NCBI RefSeq assembly: GCF_963662255.1
Contig: NC_085067.1
Span: 4,616,428-4,680,427, forward strand
Direction of reading: 5' to 3'
DNA length: 64,000 bases
DNA from: Cinclus cinclus
Taxonomy: Eukaryota; Chordata; Aves; Passeriformes; Cinclidae
Positions within the stretch are counted from its first letter, which is position 1. Each line of letters opens with the position of its first letter. Positions 8,901 through 23,900 of this stretch are shown piece by piece. Both the position numbers and the translations under genes were made by a program. The notes under the pieces are model-generated. The model did no database searches. It worked only from the letters and a program-made list of their open reading frames with translations, and was not told the origin of the DNA.

Positions 8901-11900
8901 TGATGTTTCTCAGTTCCGGTGCTCTCAGTGTTTGTTGTCAGACTTCTGCTTTCTTACCTGTCCTTAGTGTGTGCTCAGGAGGCATTTTGTGTGTTCCTGG
9001 TGCTGTCAGTGGCACTGCCTTTCCAGTGCTGTGTAGTGTTGTTCTTGATGCCACTCAGCGTGGTGACACTCCAGTGGGAGCAGCCTGGTGATGCCAGTCT
9101 GTCTAGAGAGTAGGAACACTGTTACAGCTCTGAGGGGTGGTTAATGTGGCTGTAACAAGTTGCTACTTGGCAACTTTCAGGTGTTATTTGTGACCTCTGT
9201 GTCTGCAGGGCTTCTCTGGAGGCTGATTTTCAGAGCTGACTGACAGCAAATCTAGCAAGTGAGCTCATCTCGGGGCTTGATCTGTGTTTTGGGCACTTGC
9301 TCAGTAGACCACAGGTGGGATTTGTCTGCCATTGAAGCACCACTAGAGGTTTCAGCTCTCTCTGAAGGTGCTGAGGCAACCCAGAGTTGTTGTGTGGAGG
9401 GAGAGGAAAAACTGTGGAGTGCTGCTGTGGCCTGTGGAAGCCCTGGGAATGTGGGGACAGTTGACCCTGTCTCTGCTGGCAGTGTCCCTTGTGTCCTGCC
9501 TGTGTCCGAGTGCCTGCTGCTTACCTGACATCCATCTGCAGAAATGTCCAGTTCCCTTGGTGTTTGTGCTGTCCAGGTGTGTGTGCAGGGTTTGGGGACT
9601 GTGTGGGGTCAGGCAGCACATCCTGTCTCTGTGCTTTGTGCAGGAACTCACCAGCACCCTTCTCTTACCTGTCAGGCTGTTCCAGGCATTGCCATCTGGC
9701 TTTGCTCCAGGCTTTACCATCCACGCTCTCCTACTGTTTCTGTAGGGCTTGAAATATTATAAGAAGTAGGCAGGAACAGCTGTGGATCCCCTTTACCATT
9801 AACTTGCCCCACATGTTTCAGAGCTGTTCCTAGCCTGCAGCTATTTTATTAAATTTGGGGGAGGAATTCTGTTCTAGCATCCAGGCAGGGATGTAGGCAG
9901 CTGACAAGGGGAACGTGATTTCTGGGATTCCAAGGCTTTATTTCCATTGTTCCCAGCTAATTAGTTTTTGAGGAAGCAGGGTCTGTGTCTCTGCTGTATA
10001 TTTTGGTTGGATGGAAAGGGTGGGGGGGTGGGGATCATTTTAATGGTAAGATCTCTGTTGCCCTGTGCTTCTTTGTGGTCTGGTTCCTGGCCCAGACCTT
10101 GTGCTCAGAAAACAGAGCCTGGCAGCATGTGTGTTCTCTTTGTTGAATCAGGAGACACTTGTGCCTTGCTGTTGGCAGAACTGTAGCCATGCTCCTTGCT
10201 CTCTGCCAAGCCTTGATACTTTCTGAGTCACCTGTACAAGGGAGATGCTCCTTTTGGATTTTCCCTCTTGGAACAGGAAGGGTGTTAGATTGCAGCAGCT
10301 CCCATCTCCCTGGGGGATGTGTGTGGAAGCACTGAGTGCTGCTGGCAGCTGGATGTGAGCAGCAGGTGGTTCAGCACGTGTTCCCTGGGCACTTGTTGTT
10401 GCACTGACCCCTCCCTGTCTGTATTTTGCTGTAGGGTGGAGATGCTGCAGCTCTATGAACGGTGCATCCTGATGGATATCGAGTTCTCTGACACCCAGAA
10501 CGTGGACCAGTTGCTGTGGAAAAATGCTTTTTACCAGGTGATTGAGAAATTCCGGCAGCTCCTCAAGGACCCTCAGGGGGAAAATGCCCAAGAAATTCGG
10601 AACAAACTGCTCTTGCTTCTAGATGAGGTAAGAAGAGAGAAACATTCCCAGATTCCACTAAACCTTTGGGTGGGATTCGCTGGTTTTTGGAAGGGGATGG
10701 CATAATGGGCCAACTGGGCATCTGGATCTTGTTCATGTCTCCATATGCCTTAGGTCATCCTTATGCAGAGAGGATGCTCAGACACATTGTGGCTTAATGG
10801 GGCAGGTGTAGGTCGAGGTAGACGTCTGTTACAATTTAAACCAAGTTGGTTTTGGTGTGCTTGTGTTAATTAGAAGTTGATTTAAGCTAAAATGAAATGA
10901 ATGCCCTGAAGTGGAGTGAAACAGAAGCGTTCCTGGAGGTGTTTGTAGCAACTTTACCAAATTTGCTTGGAAGTCTTTCTAAAACTGCAGCTCAGTTTAG
11001 TCTTTGTACCAGGTAGGCTGGCAGACCTGAGAAGGTGTGTTTTAAAAAATTAGGATGAGAAAAGGAACTGCTGGAGGCCTTTAGCCCACCCTCCTTCTCA
11101 AAGCAGGGCTTGTTAAACACTAAATCAAATCTGTCCTGATTTTGTGTAGCTCGGTCTTAAAAACCTCTGGGGCTGGAGATCCTCCAACCTCCTTGTTGTG
11201 TTCTGAAGAGAAACATCAGGGAGAAGGAGCTCCTTTCTTGCATGTGGCAGGGCTGGTGTGGTGACTTTGTGCTCGTCATAAAACAGATCGTAACATGCAA
11301 GTATTTGTGTTTTGCAGGGCTCTTCTTTTTTTGACAGCCTCCTCCAGAAGCTGCAGGTGTCCTACCAGTTCAAGCTTGAGGACTACATGGATGGGATGGC
11401 CATCCGCAGTAAACCTCTCAGGAAAATGGTAGGTTGGCTTCCTCCTGGAGACTTCTCATCCTGGTAATCCTGTGCAAGGTGCTGCATTCCGTGTGTTGCC
11501 CTTGCCAAGGGGCAGGCAGCTGTACTCCAAACAGAGCCAGTTTGTGTGCAGGGAATCTTTCTCAGCTGATGGAGAGCTCTACACTCTGTTGTTGTAACAT
11601 TTCTTAGCTTCCTTTGCAAAGAACTTGTTTTGTACCAGCTTTGTGTCCAGAGCTAATACAGGAGAGAAGTGTCCAAAGGCACCCTGACCTTTCCTGAGGT
11701 ACTAAAGGTGGTTTTTTTTTCTGCCTGTGGAATCCAGAACAATGAAGGAAAGCTGAAGTTGCATGGGCTCCCTGACGTGTTGCCTTGAGCTGTGAGTGCA
11801 GGTGCAAGGGACAGCTGGGAAGGGATATTTTAGTCCAGCTTCATTCCCAGAGAGATGTGTTTATCTAGCAGCTGTCCTTAAATTGGTCATGGACTGCACA

Positions 11901-14900
11901 AGCCCCTTCTGGAGAGAGGTGGGATATTGTGTCAGAGAGGAGGTGTTTTGGGGATTGGCTTGCCCCTACAAATGCAGAACCAGTACAATGGAGCCTTGTC
12001 ATTTCGTTCTGCTGCCCTTTTGTGAGCCCTTCAGCATCTCACTCACCTCCTCTTGGCTCTGTACAACCCCTGTGGGCTCACTGGGTCTGCAGGTGAGTCA
12101 GGGCTGTGTCCCAGGTGATCCATGGCTGCTCCTTTGCAGGTGAAGTACGCCCTGATCAGTGCCCAGAGGTGCATGATCTGCCAGGGGGACATTTGCCGGT
12201 ACAGGGAGCAGGCGAACGACACGGCGAACTACGGCAAGGCCCGCAGGTAGGCACTCAGCTGCTGTGTCCTTCCAGCACAGCTCTGCCTCTGGATGCCAGG
12301 ATGGCATTTCATCCCTGAACTTACCTCTAGCTAAAGAAGTCTTTCTTCTCCTTTTAAAATTCTTTCCACTTCTCTGTTGTATCACAGTTCTGTAAAGCTG
12401 AAAGGTGTGGCTGAGTTTTGCTGTTCCAGAGAGCAAGCTGCCAGATCCACTCATCCTCCATCTAGAAGTGGAGGTGGTGGAAGTTGTTCTGTGCTGATTC
12501 AGCAGGAGGGGGGTTTAGACCACTGAGCCTGGCAAAATTGCTGTTGTATTTTCTGGTGGCTTTTGCAGCCATATGCTCTTACTCCATCAGGACTTACTAG
12601 CACTTGTTCCCTGCTCATCTATGGGGTGAGCCAGGGGTATTTCCTCCTGCAGCTGGTTCTGCCCTCTCTTGCCCAGTGCCCTGTCCCTCCCCAGATGGGC
12701 ACAGCTCACTGTCTGTGCTCACTCCTGAAGGCAGAGGGCACTTGTGGGAAGGGCCAATTCCCTGCAGAAATACCAGTTCAAAGGGGACTTCTGCATCCTT
12801 GGAAGGCAGCCTGATGTCCTTTCAGTAACCCTTTCTCTCTGTTTTTTCCCTTTCCCAGCTGGTACCTGAAGGCTCAGCAAATTGCTCCCAAAAACGGCCG
12901 CCCTTACAACCAGCTGGCACTTCTGGCCATCTACACGGTATGATGCTCCTCATGCAAGGATGTGCAGGCACAGGAAGAGCCTCTGGGATGGCTGGGAGAT
13001 TCCATCTGGTGGAGAAAGGCATTGTTTAGGGCAGTGCTCAGATGGTTTGGGTTTTTTCTTAAAAGGAAAAAAACGCTGATGGCAGGATGTGCTGTGTGGA
13101 TTCCAGCTGCTGTGGCTTCAGGCAGCTTTGTCAGATACACGCTACTCCCTCAGGGATTTTGGGGACTGTTTTGTGGGCTGTCAAGAGTGTAATTGTTTTA
13201 AGTTGAAAACACAGCCCACTTTTTGCGTGAGATTTTTGTGCTCAGAGCCATCTGTTTGCTATCTTATCACTGAACCTGTGGGCATTAGTCTAAGCAACAT
13301 CCACATGTGACTTTGCTGGGTTTCAGTAGTGCTGGCTACTGCAGCCATGCAGGAAAACTGACTTCAGGGAAGATGTGGCAGCAGATAATGGAAGCATCAT
13401 GCCGGGGCACAGAGGCTGGCAGAGATCTGCCAGTTCCCAACACTGGAAGATGCTGGTTTAAAGTAGAGCAGTTCAGAGCTGCAGGCTTCAGACGTGCCTT
13501 TCCTTCATGGCTAGGAAGGACCTTTCCCACTGTGCCTCTTGCAGGCAGTATTGAGGGAGAGGGAAGGGGAAGCACATGGGGACCTGGCTTTGAATGCCCC
13601 AGAAGGAGTGGCAGCTCTGAGCCACTTGTTTGGTTTTTTTTTGTTGTGTTTTTTTGCAGAGGAGGAAGCTGGATGCTGTGTACTACTACATGCGCAGCCT
13701 GGCTGCCAGCAACCCCATCCTCACAGCCAAGGAAAGCCTCATGAGTCTGTTTGAGGAGACAAAACGCAAGGTGAGTCTTGGAGCTGGCCTGTGGGATGCT
13801 GCACCTGCCCGTGCTAGAGAGCATGGAGAGAATGGTGGCTTTTGGACTTAGAGACACTCCTTACCTACTTCTAAGAAATTCCATGAGGGAGGCAGCCTTT
13901 AGAATGATGGTTTTGGGGTGGTGTTTGGGCAGCTGAATCTTGTTTCTGGGTCACAAACTGATTTAGCTAACATCAGTAAGGGCTGTTGGTTGCTGTGGTT
14001 TGCAGCATGGCCTTGGCATATAGCACAATCCTTGCTTTATTCCACAGGTGCCCCACACCCTATCCTGATGGATAAGGGAGGCTGCAGTGCCTTTGTGCCC
14101 CGGGGACTCACCCCAAATACAGCATATGGGCTGCTACATGTTCCTGGGACTAAACACAGCTTTTCTTGTCCTCGGGTAGCTGGAGTTGAAAACTGTTCAC
14201 CTGCACTGTCGTGTAGAGTCAGAATCAAATTCAGGGCCTGCCCATGAGTTACTGTGGTTGTGAAGCAGGGGAAAGGTCTAATTTTTCCATGTATATGAAA
14301 TGATACACTTCCCCTGACCCTTGATCCCTGGATGATCTGAGTGTGTCATGTGTGTCCGACAGTCCGAGCAGATGGAGCAGAGGAAACATCAGGTGCTGGA
14401 TGTGAGCCCCAACCGCCGGGGCAAGGGCAAGAAATCCACCCTGAGACAAGTGGGAGATGATGCCACCAGGCTGGAGATCTGGATCCATCCCTCACACCCC
14501 CGCTCCTCCCAGGGCCATGAGTCCGGCCGGGATTCTGAGCAGGACAATGGGCTTGGGAACCTCAGCCCCAGCGACGTGAGTACTGCAGGAGGCGGCGGTT
14601 GGCTTCGGTCTCATGTGTTTGGAATGCTGTGGAATGACACTGGATCTGTTTTGCTTTCCTGTTGCTAAATTTTCCAGTGTTTTGGCTTTCCCTGTGGGAG
14701 CTGTGCCTGGGTCAGGCTGAGGAGCTGGTGACCTCGTGCCTCTCGTGTTTAAGGCATGTTGTTACCATCCCTTTCCTGGCAGCGCGTGCTGGCGTGGCTG
14801 ATGTGGAACAGGAGAGAGGCACAAACAGAAGATGTTGTAAAATGCTTCTGCTCTGAGGGCTCTAACTTGGGTGAGGTTCCTGGTGGGAAATGAGGTCAGG

Positions 14901-17900
14901 AGCTGGAGACCAGGGTTAACAGTGACCCTGGCAGTTCTGAGGCTTGTTCTGGAAGTGTGTCACTTGTCCCATTGCCAGATGATTGGAGGTTTGCTCTGGG
15001 AATGTGAAAACTGTGGTTTCAATTTCCAGTGTAGGTGTTACATTTGCATAACTGCTGAGAGGCTAGAGCAGCACCTTCGTTTTGCAAGAATTAAAAGTAT
15101 AATTAACTGGTGGTGTCTCCTGTGAGCCTGTCCAGCTGTACCTTGCAGGAGGGGCGTGGGTGAACTCTGTCAGGCCCAGGAATGTGGGCAAAGGCAGTGG
15201 TGGCTGGGAGCTCATCCTCCAGGAATCTGCACTGCTCTGGCACATTTGACTTGCAAGAGAACTTGCCAAGGAGCTCTGGGCTGCCTGTCCTAAAATGGCT
15301 GTTAAAGATGGGAGTTTGGGGGAACTGGGAAAACCTTCCCTGGACACTGTGGGGCCCAAAGGTTCTCAGATTTGTGCTTTTGTTGTGATTTTGTGACTTC
15401 AGCTGAGTGGAACTGGGGTGAAATCTTGGGGCTTTGAAAGATAAGCTCTGCAGCATATTTCAGATGTTCCTGCCCTTGGTTGTTTTCCCTCTCCTCAGCT
15501 TTTCTTCTGGGGATTTTTGCTTCCTCAGCATCATTGAAAGGAACATGCTTTAGCTTCTCCATCAGTCATTGATGAAGCTACTTGGCATCAGATGCTGTCA
15601 GTGTTTTTGGGGCACTGGTGGGGATTTCTCTTTTGCAGTGCTGTCACAGGAGGCAGTGGCAAAGTGGGAGGCACTGATGTGTTTGTAGTGGAGCACATTG
15701 TGCTGGAGCTTCCCCTTGCTGTGTTCAGTGGGGTCTGTGCTCTCTGAAGTGCAGCTTGCTGGCACTGTCTGTACACACTGTCTGATATTTACCATGAATC
15801 TTGATTTCTTCCTGTTTGAAATACTGCCTCCTGCAAAGTACCAGCTTTCTGATCATGGAGAAGTCACACCATCGGAAATAGAATGACAGAAGGGAGCTGA
15901 GGGCCTGGGTTTGGGCACTATTGGTTTTGGCAGCTGAGATGTTTATTCTCAGTCTGCCTGTGCTTGCTGTGGGGCAGCACTTGACTTGGCAAAACTGCTT
16001 ATGGGGCCATGTCACCCAGAATAACCACGTAGAAAGGAAACCTGAAATCTGTGTCGCTGCCAGAGCTCCTGAGCTGTGAAGCCTTGGGCTGGATAAAGAC
16101 ATCAGCTCTTCGGGAAGCTCTGGGCTCCTTCCTCACTGAAGCTGTAGCCTCTCAGCCTGTTCCTCGCAGCATCCCCGGGTGTTTTGGAGCTGCTTGGCTG
16201 GAGAGGAGCCGAGCAGCCCTGAGTTGCCACTGTGTGGCACTGTTTGGCCTCGGAAGGGCCGTGCCTGGCCGGGACGGGAGCAGGAGCAGCCCTGGTGCTG
16301 GCAGCACCTCTGCCCCACATCCCCGGCCGGCCAGAAGGGAGCAGCTCTGCTCCCAGGGGACGTGTGCCAGCGTTTGTGTGTCATTTTGGGGAAATGAGGC
16401 TAAATGTGTCATTGCCTCCCCAGTCCCTTCCTTGTCAGCTTCAGCCCTTGAAAAGGCAGAGGCAGGCTGTGTTCTGTGTTGGCCCTGATAGCTGTGCTCT
16501 GCAGGTAGCAGAGGCATCAGCCTTATGGCAGCCTGTCTGGCAGCTGGGCCAGAGAATGGGATTTTGCAAAGCAGGATGGATAAGTTTGGAAGTCAGCAGC
16601 AGATATAACACTGCAAGTAGAGATGCAACAGCCTGGATGCATTCTGGGCAAGGTGTGGGAGAGAGGCTGCTTGCACCCTTCAGCCAAAGGCTGCTGTTTC
16701 AAACCCAGGGACAGGTGGTTTGACTGTGGGGATGCTGGCTGTTCTACAGGTGTCATGAAATCGATTTGGGCTCCTTTCTGTCCTCAGTAGTCACTCTTCA
16801 CTGTGCAGGTGGTGAGGTGCCAGTCCTGTGATGTGACACACTTTGCAGGGAGCTACTGCACAATTGCTGTCCCAGGACCTGCTGGTGTTTGTGCTGTCCC
16901 TGTAAGCACAGGCTTACACACCTCTGCTCAGGACTCACTTAATTTCCCCTTATGCAGCTCTATAAAAAGATCCCAAAATTACTTTATTTCAGGGTCAGGA
17001 GCCCACAGCCTGGAGTAAGTAACGTGGGATGGCAAGAGTGAAAAGGCCAGCTCAAACTGCAGCCAGTTCTGGGATGAAGGAAGCATGTGGAGCTGGCAGT
17101 TTGCCCTGCACTGTGCTTGTAGGTAGAGGCTTGGCAGAGCTGCCTGTTTCACAGTTTGCTCCATCCCCTTTTCTAGGAAGATGCAGAACTGGAAGAGCAC
17201 ACCACCTGTCCACAGCGAGGGCTGTGAATCTGTGTTTGGCCCCTTCCCCTGCCACTGGATTTGGCACTGCTAGCACACAGGACAAGGGACAGTTTCAGAG
17301 TGAGCTGAGGAGCTGTTTGACTTGCAGCCTGGCTATTTTGTGCTCAGGGTTTTGGCCACAGCCTTTTGAGGTTTCATTCTGTGAACGGCTGCTCTCTGTG
17401 GTCTCTTGTACGTTGCATGTTTCTGGGTGTGCAGGGGCAGGAGGGCCCAGGCTGACCCTTTACCTGGCAATATCTAGTCACTTCATGTGCAATTCCAATG
17501 AAAAATGCTAAAAAAGGAGGCTGAGTAAGTGAGCACTTGTGTTGATGAGCTGAAGAGCTGAGCCTCTGCCATTTCTTCTCTGCCACTGGTTTTATTTGCC
17601 ATGGGTCTGTATTCATCTTAAATCTGATAGTACTGTAAGCTGTTTGCTCTGCAGGCTGTGAATTGATAAAGTAAACAGGGCAAATGGACTGTCAGTCTCT
17701 TGAGAAAGTGCTAATATTACACTGAATTTGAGATTTTAATCACTCCTGTCAGGAAATGCTGAGTTAAGGTTCTCACAATTGCTGCTGCCTGCTGCCTGTG
17801 CTCTGCAGTAGACACTTCCTTGTGTTACCACGCAGCATGCAGGCACTAATAAAGATTGCTGCAGCTAAGATCAGGGAAGAGAGGTTTTCCCTTAGCAGGC

Positions 17901-20900
17901 CAGTAATTGAATAATACTTCTCTCCAGATGTCTGAGTACTTCATCATCATTAAAGAATTAAGTCTTTTAGCCTCTTTGTGAGAGGTCAGTCTTGTAGAGC
18001 CATCAAAAGTTTGGTAGGGCCATCATAACAGCTCTTGGGAAAGCAAAGGCCAGAGTCAAAGAGTCAAGATCTGCTGTCACAGCTCTGTGCATCAGCTGCA
18101 GGAACATTCCCATTTTCCTCCAGCCTGCTGCTCTGGGTTAGAGGTTTTGTATTTGCCTGGTGCTGGATGCCCATGGAGCAACAGCCCCTTTGCAGTGGCA
18201 GAGAAATAGGGGTGGAATCATTAGCTCTGGAATTTAGAGCAGGTTTTAATTTCCATTTCTTTACCCAGACTTTCTTCTCAGCAGCAGGGAGTGTGCAGAG
18301 TTTCCATGAGTGAGCAGTAAATACCACCAGGAGACAATTTTGGGAATGCCTGTGCATCCAGGAGCTTGGGCAGGACCTTGGGGCTGCCAAAGCTGCTTCC
18401 TCAACAGAGGCTATATGTCCTTAGTTAAAATGGTCCCTGTCCCAGTCAGCTCCTGCATGTTTCACATCCGTTTTTCCCTGGTGATGTTTGTTGTTCCTGC
18501 TCTGTGCACTTGTTCCTCTTGGGCAGCAGCCACTTGGGTGACTGGGCTGGCTCCTTTTCCTGCCTGCTTTCAATCCATGCAGTTTTTCATCTGGTGGAGC
18601 TTGAGCTTTGCATCTGGAGGGATAAAAACTCATTTTAGCCTGGTAACAGTTGTGGTGGGAGTTTCTCGGCCATTCTGCTCCTTTAGCCTGTCCTTTGCTT
18701 GGATCAGTCACACACAGGACCAGAAGTGACCCGTGTTCAGAGTTAGGTTGCCTGAATGTCACTGCCTCTGCTCCTTGGGAGTGTCTGGTTTGTTCAGAGG
18801 CTGTTGTGGTGTGAGCTGGGTGTCTCTGAGCATGGCCAAACTCTGCTCATGCAAATATACCCCAGAGACACCCCTGTTTCTGAGAGCTTCTCCCTCCACT
18901 CTCAGCTCTTCCCCTCACCTTGTTACTCTGTTCCATTACACATGACTAGAGGTAAGTGACAGACAGAAGTGGAAATGATGTATTGCTGTAATGATGGTTG
19001 TTCTTCCATACAGATGCACGGAGAAGATGCTGTTTAGGGAACTCATTATTTTTGGTGCATCCCTGGTGGGAGCATTTCTCCTCACTGCCAGCATGGTTGG
19101 GTGGTTTCACTCAGGACAGTGAAAGATTGATCTTTTCTTTGCAGACTCCTATGAATAATCTTTGCTGGATGAAGTACAGGGCTCCTACAGGGCTCTCTCA
19201 TTTGATCCTTCCATGGTGTCAGGTGGGCAAAATCCTCAGAACTGACCATTTTAGGAGCCTGTGATCTGGAAAATGAGCCCAGGCAGCTGAGGCTGTGCTA
19301 ACCACAGGGTTTAAGATGGGCAGGGTGAAAGCACAGACTTGCTGCCTTCCCCCCACTGTTGGGGCATGGCTTCCCAAAAAGGTAACCCTGCAATCTGCAC
19401 ATGATGTCCTGTGCTGACTTTTGCATGCTTTTAGGATTTTTTTAACCAAAAACTGAATGCTGGTGCAGAAATGGAAGGGAATGAGACCCATTAGCCCAAC
19501 AGTGCTTGGACATGCCCTGTGTGCTGCTGCTGGAGCTGTTCCCACACCAGTTAACCATCTCCCTCACCAGAGCAGTGGTGTAGGTGTGTCCCCAAAGGGA
19601 GGGGACACATGAGGGAATGTCCCCTGGCATTTTTTTCACAGAAGGAGCCAGTGGGTTACACAGAAGCTCTTAGAGTGTCAGCACCTTGTCACAGGAGGGT
19701 AGCTTGTGTCAGGAAGTTTGTCCCTTCTGTAGTTAGATGCTCTCTAGTATTGGATGTGATCCTGTGTGTGGTGTGCTGTGTTCTGGGCTGTCCTTGCTGT
19801 CAGGGGATGGCAGTGCTTCCCTCCCCAGCCTGCTCCTGATCCACACCTCTGCAGAGCTGCCAGCCCCTGCTGAGCCTCCCCTGCAGCACAACAGAAGAAG
19901 CAGAGATGCTCTCTGGGGTGGGAGTGCCAGGCACCAGCAGTCAGCTAAGGGCTGCCTTCCCTTACTGCTGGCCTTTATCCACCGCCCACATGAGAGAATG
20001 GCAAGAGCTGTTGCATCCTTAATCTTTGTGCCCAGAGCAAGACTTGAGAGGGAGAAGTGTGGAGTTCCCTCTGTCTTGCCCTCATTTTCCTCACCCCCAC
20101 AAGCTTGCAGGAAGCTGTTGGGTTTGGTTACTCATTCATGGAGGTCAGGTCTAGGTCTGGGGTTTTTTTTTTCCTTTGTGTTTAGGAAAGAGTTTACAAA
20201 CTGTTTTGAGCACGGGGGAGCTGGTGGCGTGTGAAAGAGGCTTGTCAGCCTCTTAACTGCTGGACTTGCATTAATTCTCTGCCCTGCCTCCTTTTATTGG
20301 TTGGCAGCATGAGGATTTCTGAGTGCTGTCCCCTGCCTGCAACCCCTCTGCCTCCTGATATGACCTCAGCCACCAAACCACCCTGGGGCTTTATTTTTAC
20401 TCAAACCGTTTTGTTTTGCGTGGTGAGGTTGATTTCTTTCCCTCAGCAGTGAGAAGAGTTCTCTGCAGAGGAAGCAAAAGAGTGCCAGGCTGCAGTTGAA
20501 ACTGGTTAAAACACCAAAACCACACTCCTGGTCTCACTGGGTTTGAGACGTGACACTCAGCCATGCAGTTCAGCACTGGCCTTTTTTGCCTGCCAGTTGT
20601 GCACCATCCCTTCTTGCACTTTGTTTTTTAAATAAATTGTGTTTTCACTTCAAATTGCTGATAAAAACCTACTCAGCTGCAATTCTTCTGTTAGCAATCC
20701 TACCAGAAAATGCTGTTCCACTTTGCCTAGGCTTGTGATGTTCCATGGATGCTCAGTGCTGCCCCAGCAGAGCCCGATTCAACCTGTGCACTCATGTCAT
20801 GTAGAACCCAAATGTTGCTTTCCAGCACAACTTGACCTTTTGTCACTACCCAGAAAGTGAAGACTGAGCTATTTGTAACAGTTTCCAGAAGTTGGTGTTG

Positions 20901-23900
20901 ATATTTCCCCCCCACCCCCCCACCCCCGCTTCTTCTTTTTAGTTGGTGGTTTTATTTAACTGTGAAGAACGAGGGAACAAGGCAAGGACTAATGTTGCCT
21001 GAATGAGAGAGACCCTGGCATGTTCTCCTTCTGGAAACAGGCATCTGGTGCTAATGTGTGTGGTGGATCAGAGGTGGGAGCATTACAAGGACATCAATGA
21101 GCTGTGCCTTTGTGAGGGGCTCTGCTCTATCCCTGTGCTCAGAGAGGCTGTGGTGAGGAGAGAGAGACTTCATGTTCCAACAAGCTTCTCATACCCCAAA
21201 ACCAAGTACAATCATCCAGAAACCGCCTCTCCCTGTCAGTCACTCTTTCCTCATTTCCTCTCCTGCTGGTGCTGATCAGGCAGGGATTTGTGTGCAACCA
21301 AACCCCCTCCTGCTGCTGCACACGAGGCCTTTCTCAGAGCAGTGGGTTTGATGATCCTGGTGCTGCACAGTGGTGTTGGAAGGCGGGGTTTGCACTCGAG
21401 ATGAGAATGCTGCCACAATTGGCAGTACTGGTAAAGGAAGTAAAATATCTTCATAGCAGGGCTGGGAGATTTCCCAGAGCAGGGTGAAGGCTGTAGACAC
21501 TGATTTCTCTTGAGATCTTTTTGTTGTTGTTAGTCTAACCTTGATCTTTGTCTGAAGTTGGCCCAGACCAATGTTTCCTGCTGTCTGTTGTAGACTTTTT
21601 GAGATTGGCACCTCGCATCCCACAGCCAAACCTCTTAATTCTGCCATGGGGAATGTTTATTCCTCTTCACAGTTGAATGAGCCATTTCCAGACAGGCTTC
21701 ATATCCACTGTGGAGGTGGGTTCTAGGAAAGAAACTTCCTTCCGGAGGATCAGGGAGTGGAACCTGCTGGAGTCTGTCATTTCCTCTGTCCTTGGCTCTA
21801 GTCTTCCTCCCCAGCAGATTTCACTGCTGCATAATTCAAAGTGGAGAGGGAGATGCAGCAGGGTGGACAACTACCTGTGGGAGCCTGAGGCACAGCCTGG
21901 CTGGGAGCAGCTCCTGTTATCCCAGATGGGGAGCATGGCTGGAAGAGTGGGGATGTGAAGGTTGCGTGAGATAATGCTGTCATCCTTCTGGAAGGCTCTG
22001 TCTCTGCTCAGCCTGTTGTCCAAATGTCTCCTCTCTTGGCCCAACTCCATCCTAAGCCTTTCAGGGTTCGATCTCTTCAGTCTTCACCCTTCTTAATTTC
22101 TCATATTATCTCCCTCCTTTGTGCTTTAACCCCATGAATAATCTACTCTGGAGTAGTAAAGAAGGCTGACAACACCCTGAGCTGCTTTAGCAGCTGATCT
22201 CTTATGACCAGAATTCATCACACATTTCTTTGTGTCAGTTTTCTGTCACAGGAAGGTGAACACTGTTTATTCCTGGCAAACAGTGAGAGTGTTGGAGTAT
22301 AAGCTGCTTTTGGTTGGGGCTGCTCTAGTGCACATGTGGCCTCCCCCTTACCTGCTGGACACACAAAGCTCTGCCTGGGCTTTCAGTGCTTAACCAGATG
22401 CAGCCTTGAAGAGCTGAGCTTGTATCCTAAACGACCTGCAGCACCAGAGCCAATTTGTGAAAAGTTTTGTGTCGAAAGTGAACTTGATATCTCAGCTGAG
22501 GGCTCTCTGGCGTGTTTGCATAGATTCAGAGAGTTTATGGTCAGCAGGGACCATTAGATCATCTGGTCTGATCTCCTGTATATCACAGGTCCTTAAATTT
22601 CACCCTGCTACTCCTATATGAAGCCAAATAACTCGTGTTTGGCTAAAGCAGTACTTCCAGAAAGACATCCAGCCTTGAGAATCCACCCTTTTCCTGGGGA
22701 GTTTGTTCCAGTGATAATTGCACTGTTTTTGAGATGCTTTTACCTTATTTACAGAGTGCATGTTCCCAGTTTGTTCCCATGCTTTGCTCTTCTGCAAGTG
22801 TAAAGAGCTCTTAAGTACCACAGAGGCATTTTACACCCAGCAATCCAATCGCCTCCCAGTCTTATTTTGATAACACTGAACAGATTGAGCTGTTGAAATT
22901 TTTCACTGCAAGGCATCAGTTCTAGCCTTTGAATCACTTTTATGGCTGTTTTTTTGGATCCTTACCAATTTTTCAGCATCCTTTTAAAAATAAGGGCACT
23001 AGAGCTGGATGCAGTATTTCAGTGTCATCCCCCACGGTGCTGTATTTAGATGTTAATGTGCTGTCCAGTCCCTGCTCTGCTCAAGCACCCAGGGGATGTG
23101 TTTAATCCTTTTTGCTGGACATTGCATTGGGAATTCAGCCACTGTGGTCCCTAAAGGCTTTGTGGAGAAGCTGCCTTGGGCATGATCTCCTGGAGACTTC
23201 ATTTTCCATGTGATGCCAGATGAATAACGTGACATTTGATGCTGGAAACCCCCAGATTTTGAAGCTGTTTTAATAAACCTTGTGTGAATGTTCTGTAGCC
23301 ATCGTTACTTACTGCTCCAAACGGGCAGTTTGGCAGCAGAATTTCCTTTTGTTGATTAGAAACGTTGCTAGTGAGTCTCCACCATCCTCTTTCCATCCAC
23401 TTCAGTGAGGGTCCCTGAAGACCTCTCTTTAAGAGGTTACTGAATCAGTTTATTCAGTTTATTTTTGATAATATTTTTTCAAGAATGTTGCATATTACTA
23501 ATTCAGGGAAACCAAATTTAGATACAAGCTTGGTTGAAGTAACACACGTGTAAATATTCTATTTGACCTGCTTTCATTGAGTTGAAAGTTCTGCTAGTAA
23601 ATTTGTTATTAAATTATGTTGAATTTATTTACAAGTCAGATAGTTGTTCTGGAGCAGGTGAAGTTACCATAGCCTGATCTTTATGTTACTAAAGCAGATA
23701 ATTTTCTTCCTTAACATTTTTCCTCTCACGTGCTCCCTGCTGGGATGAAGGAAGAACTCAAAAGCTCACTGCTTTTGCCAGGGGGCTTCTTAAATTCCTC
23801 TTTTTCTCTTGCTGGATTGATGGCTTGTAGTTCTTATAGCCATGAGATGTGTCCTGGAGCTGCTGCACTGCAAAGGACCAGGGAGTTGCAGAAGTATCTC

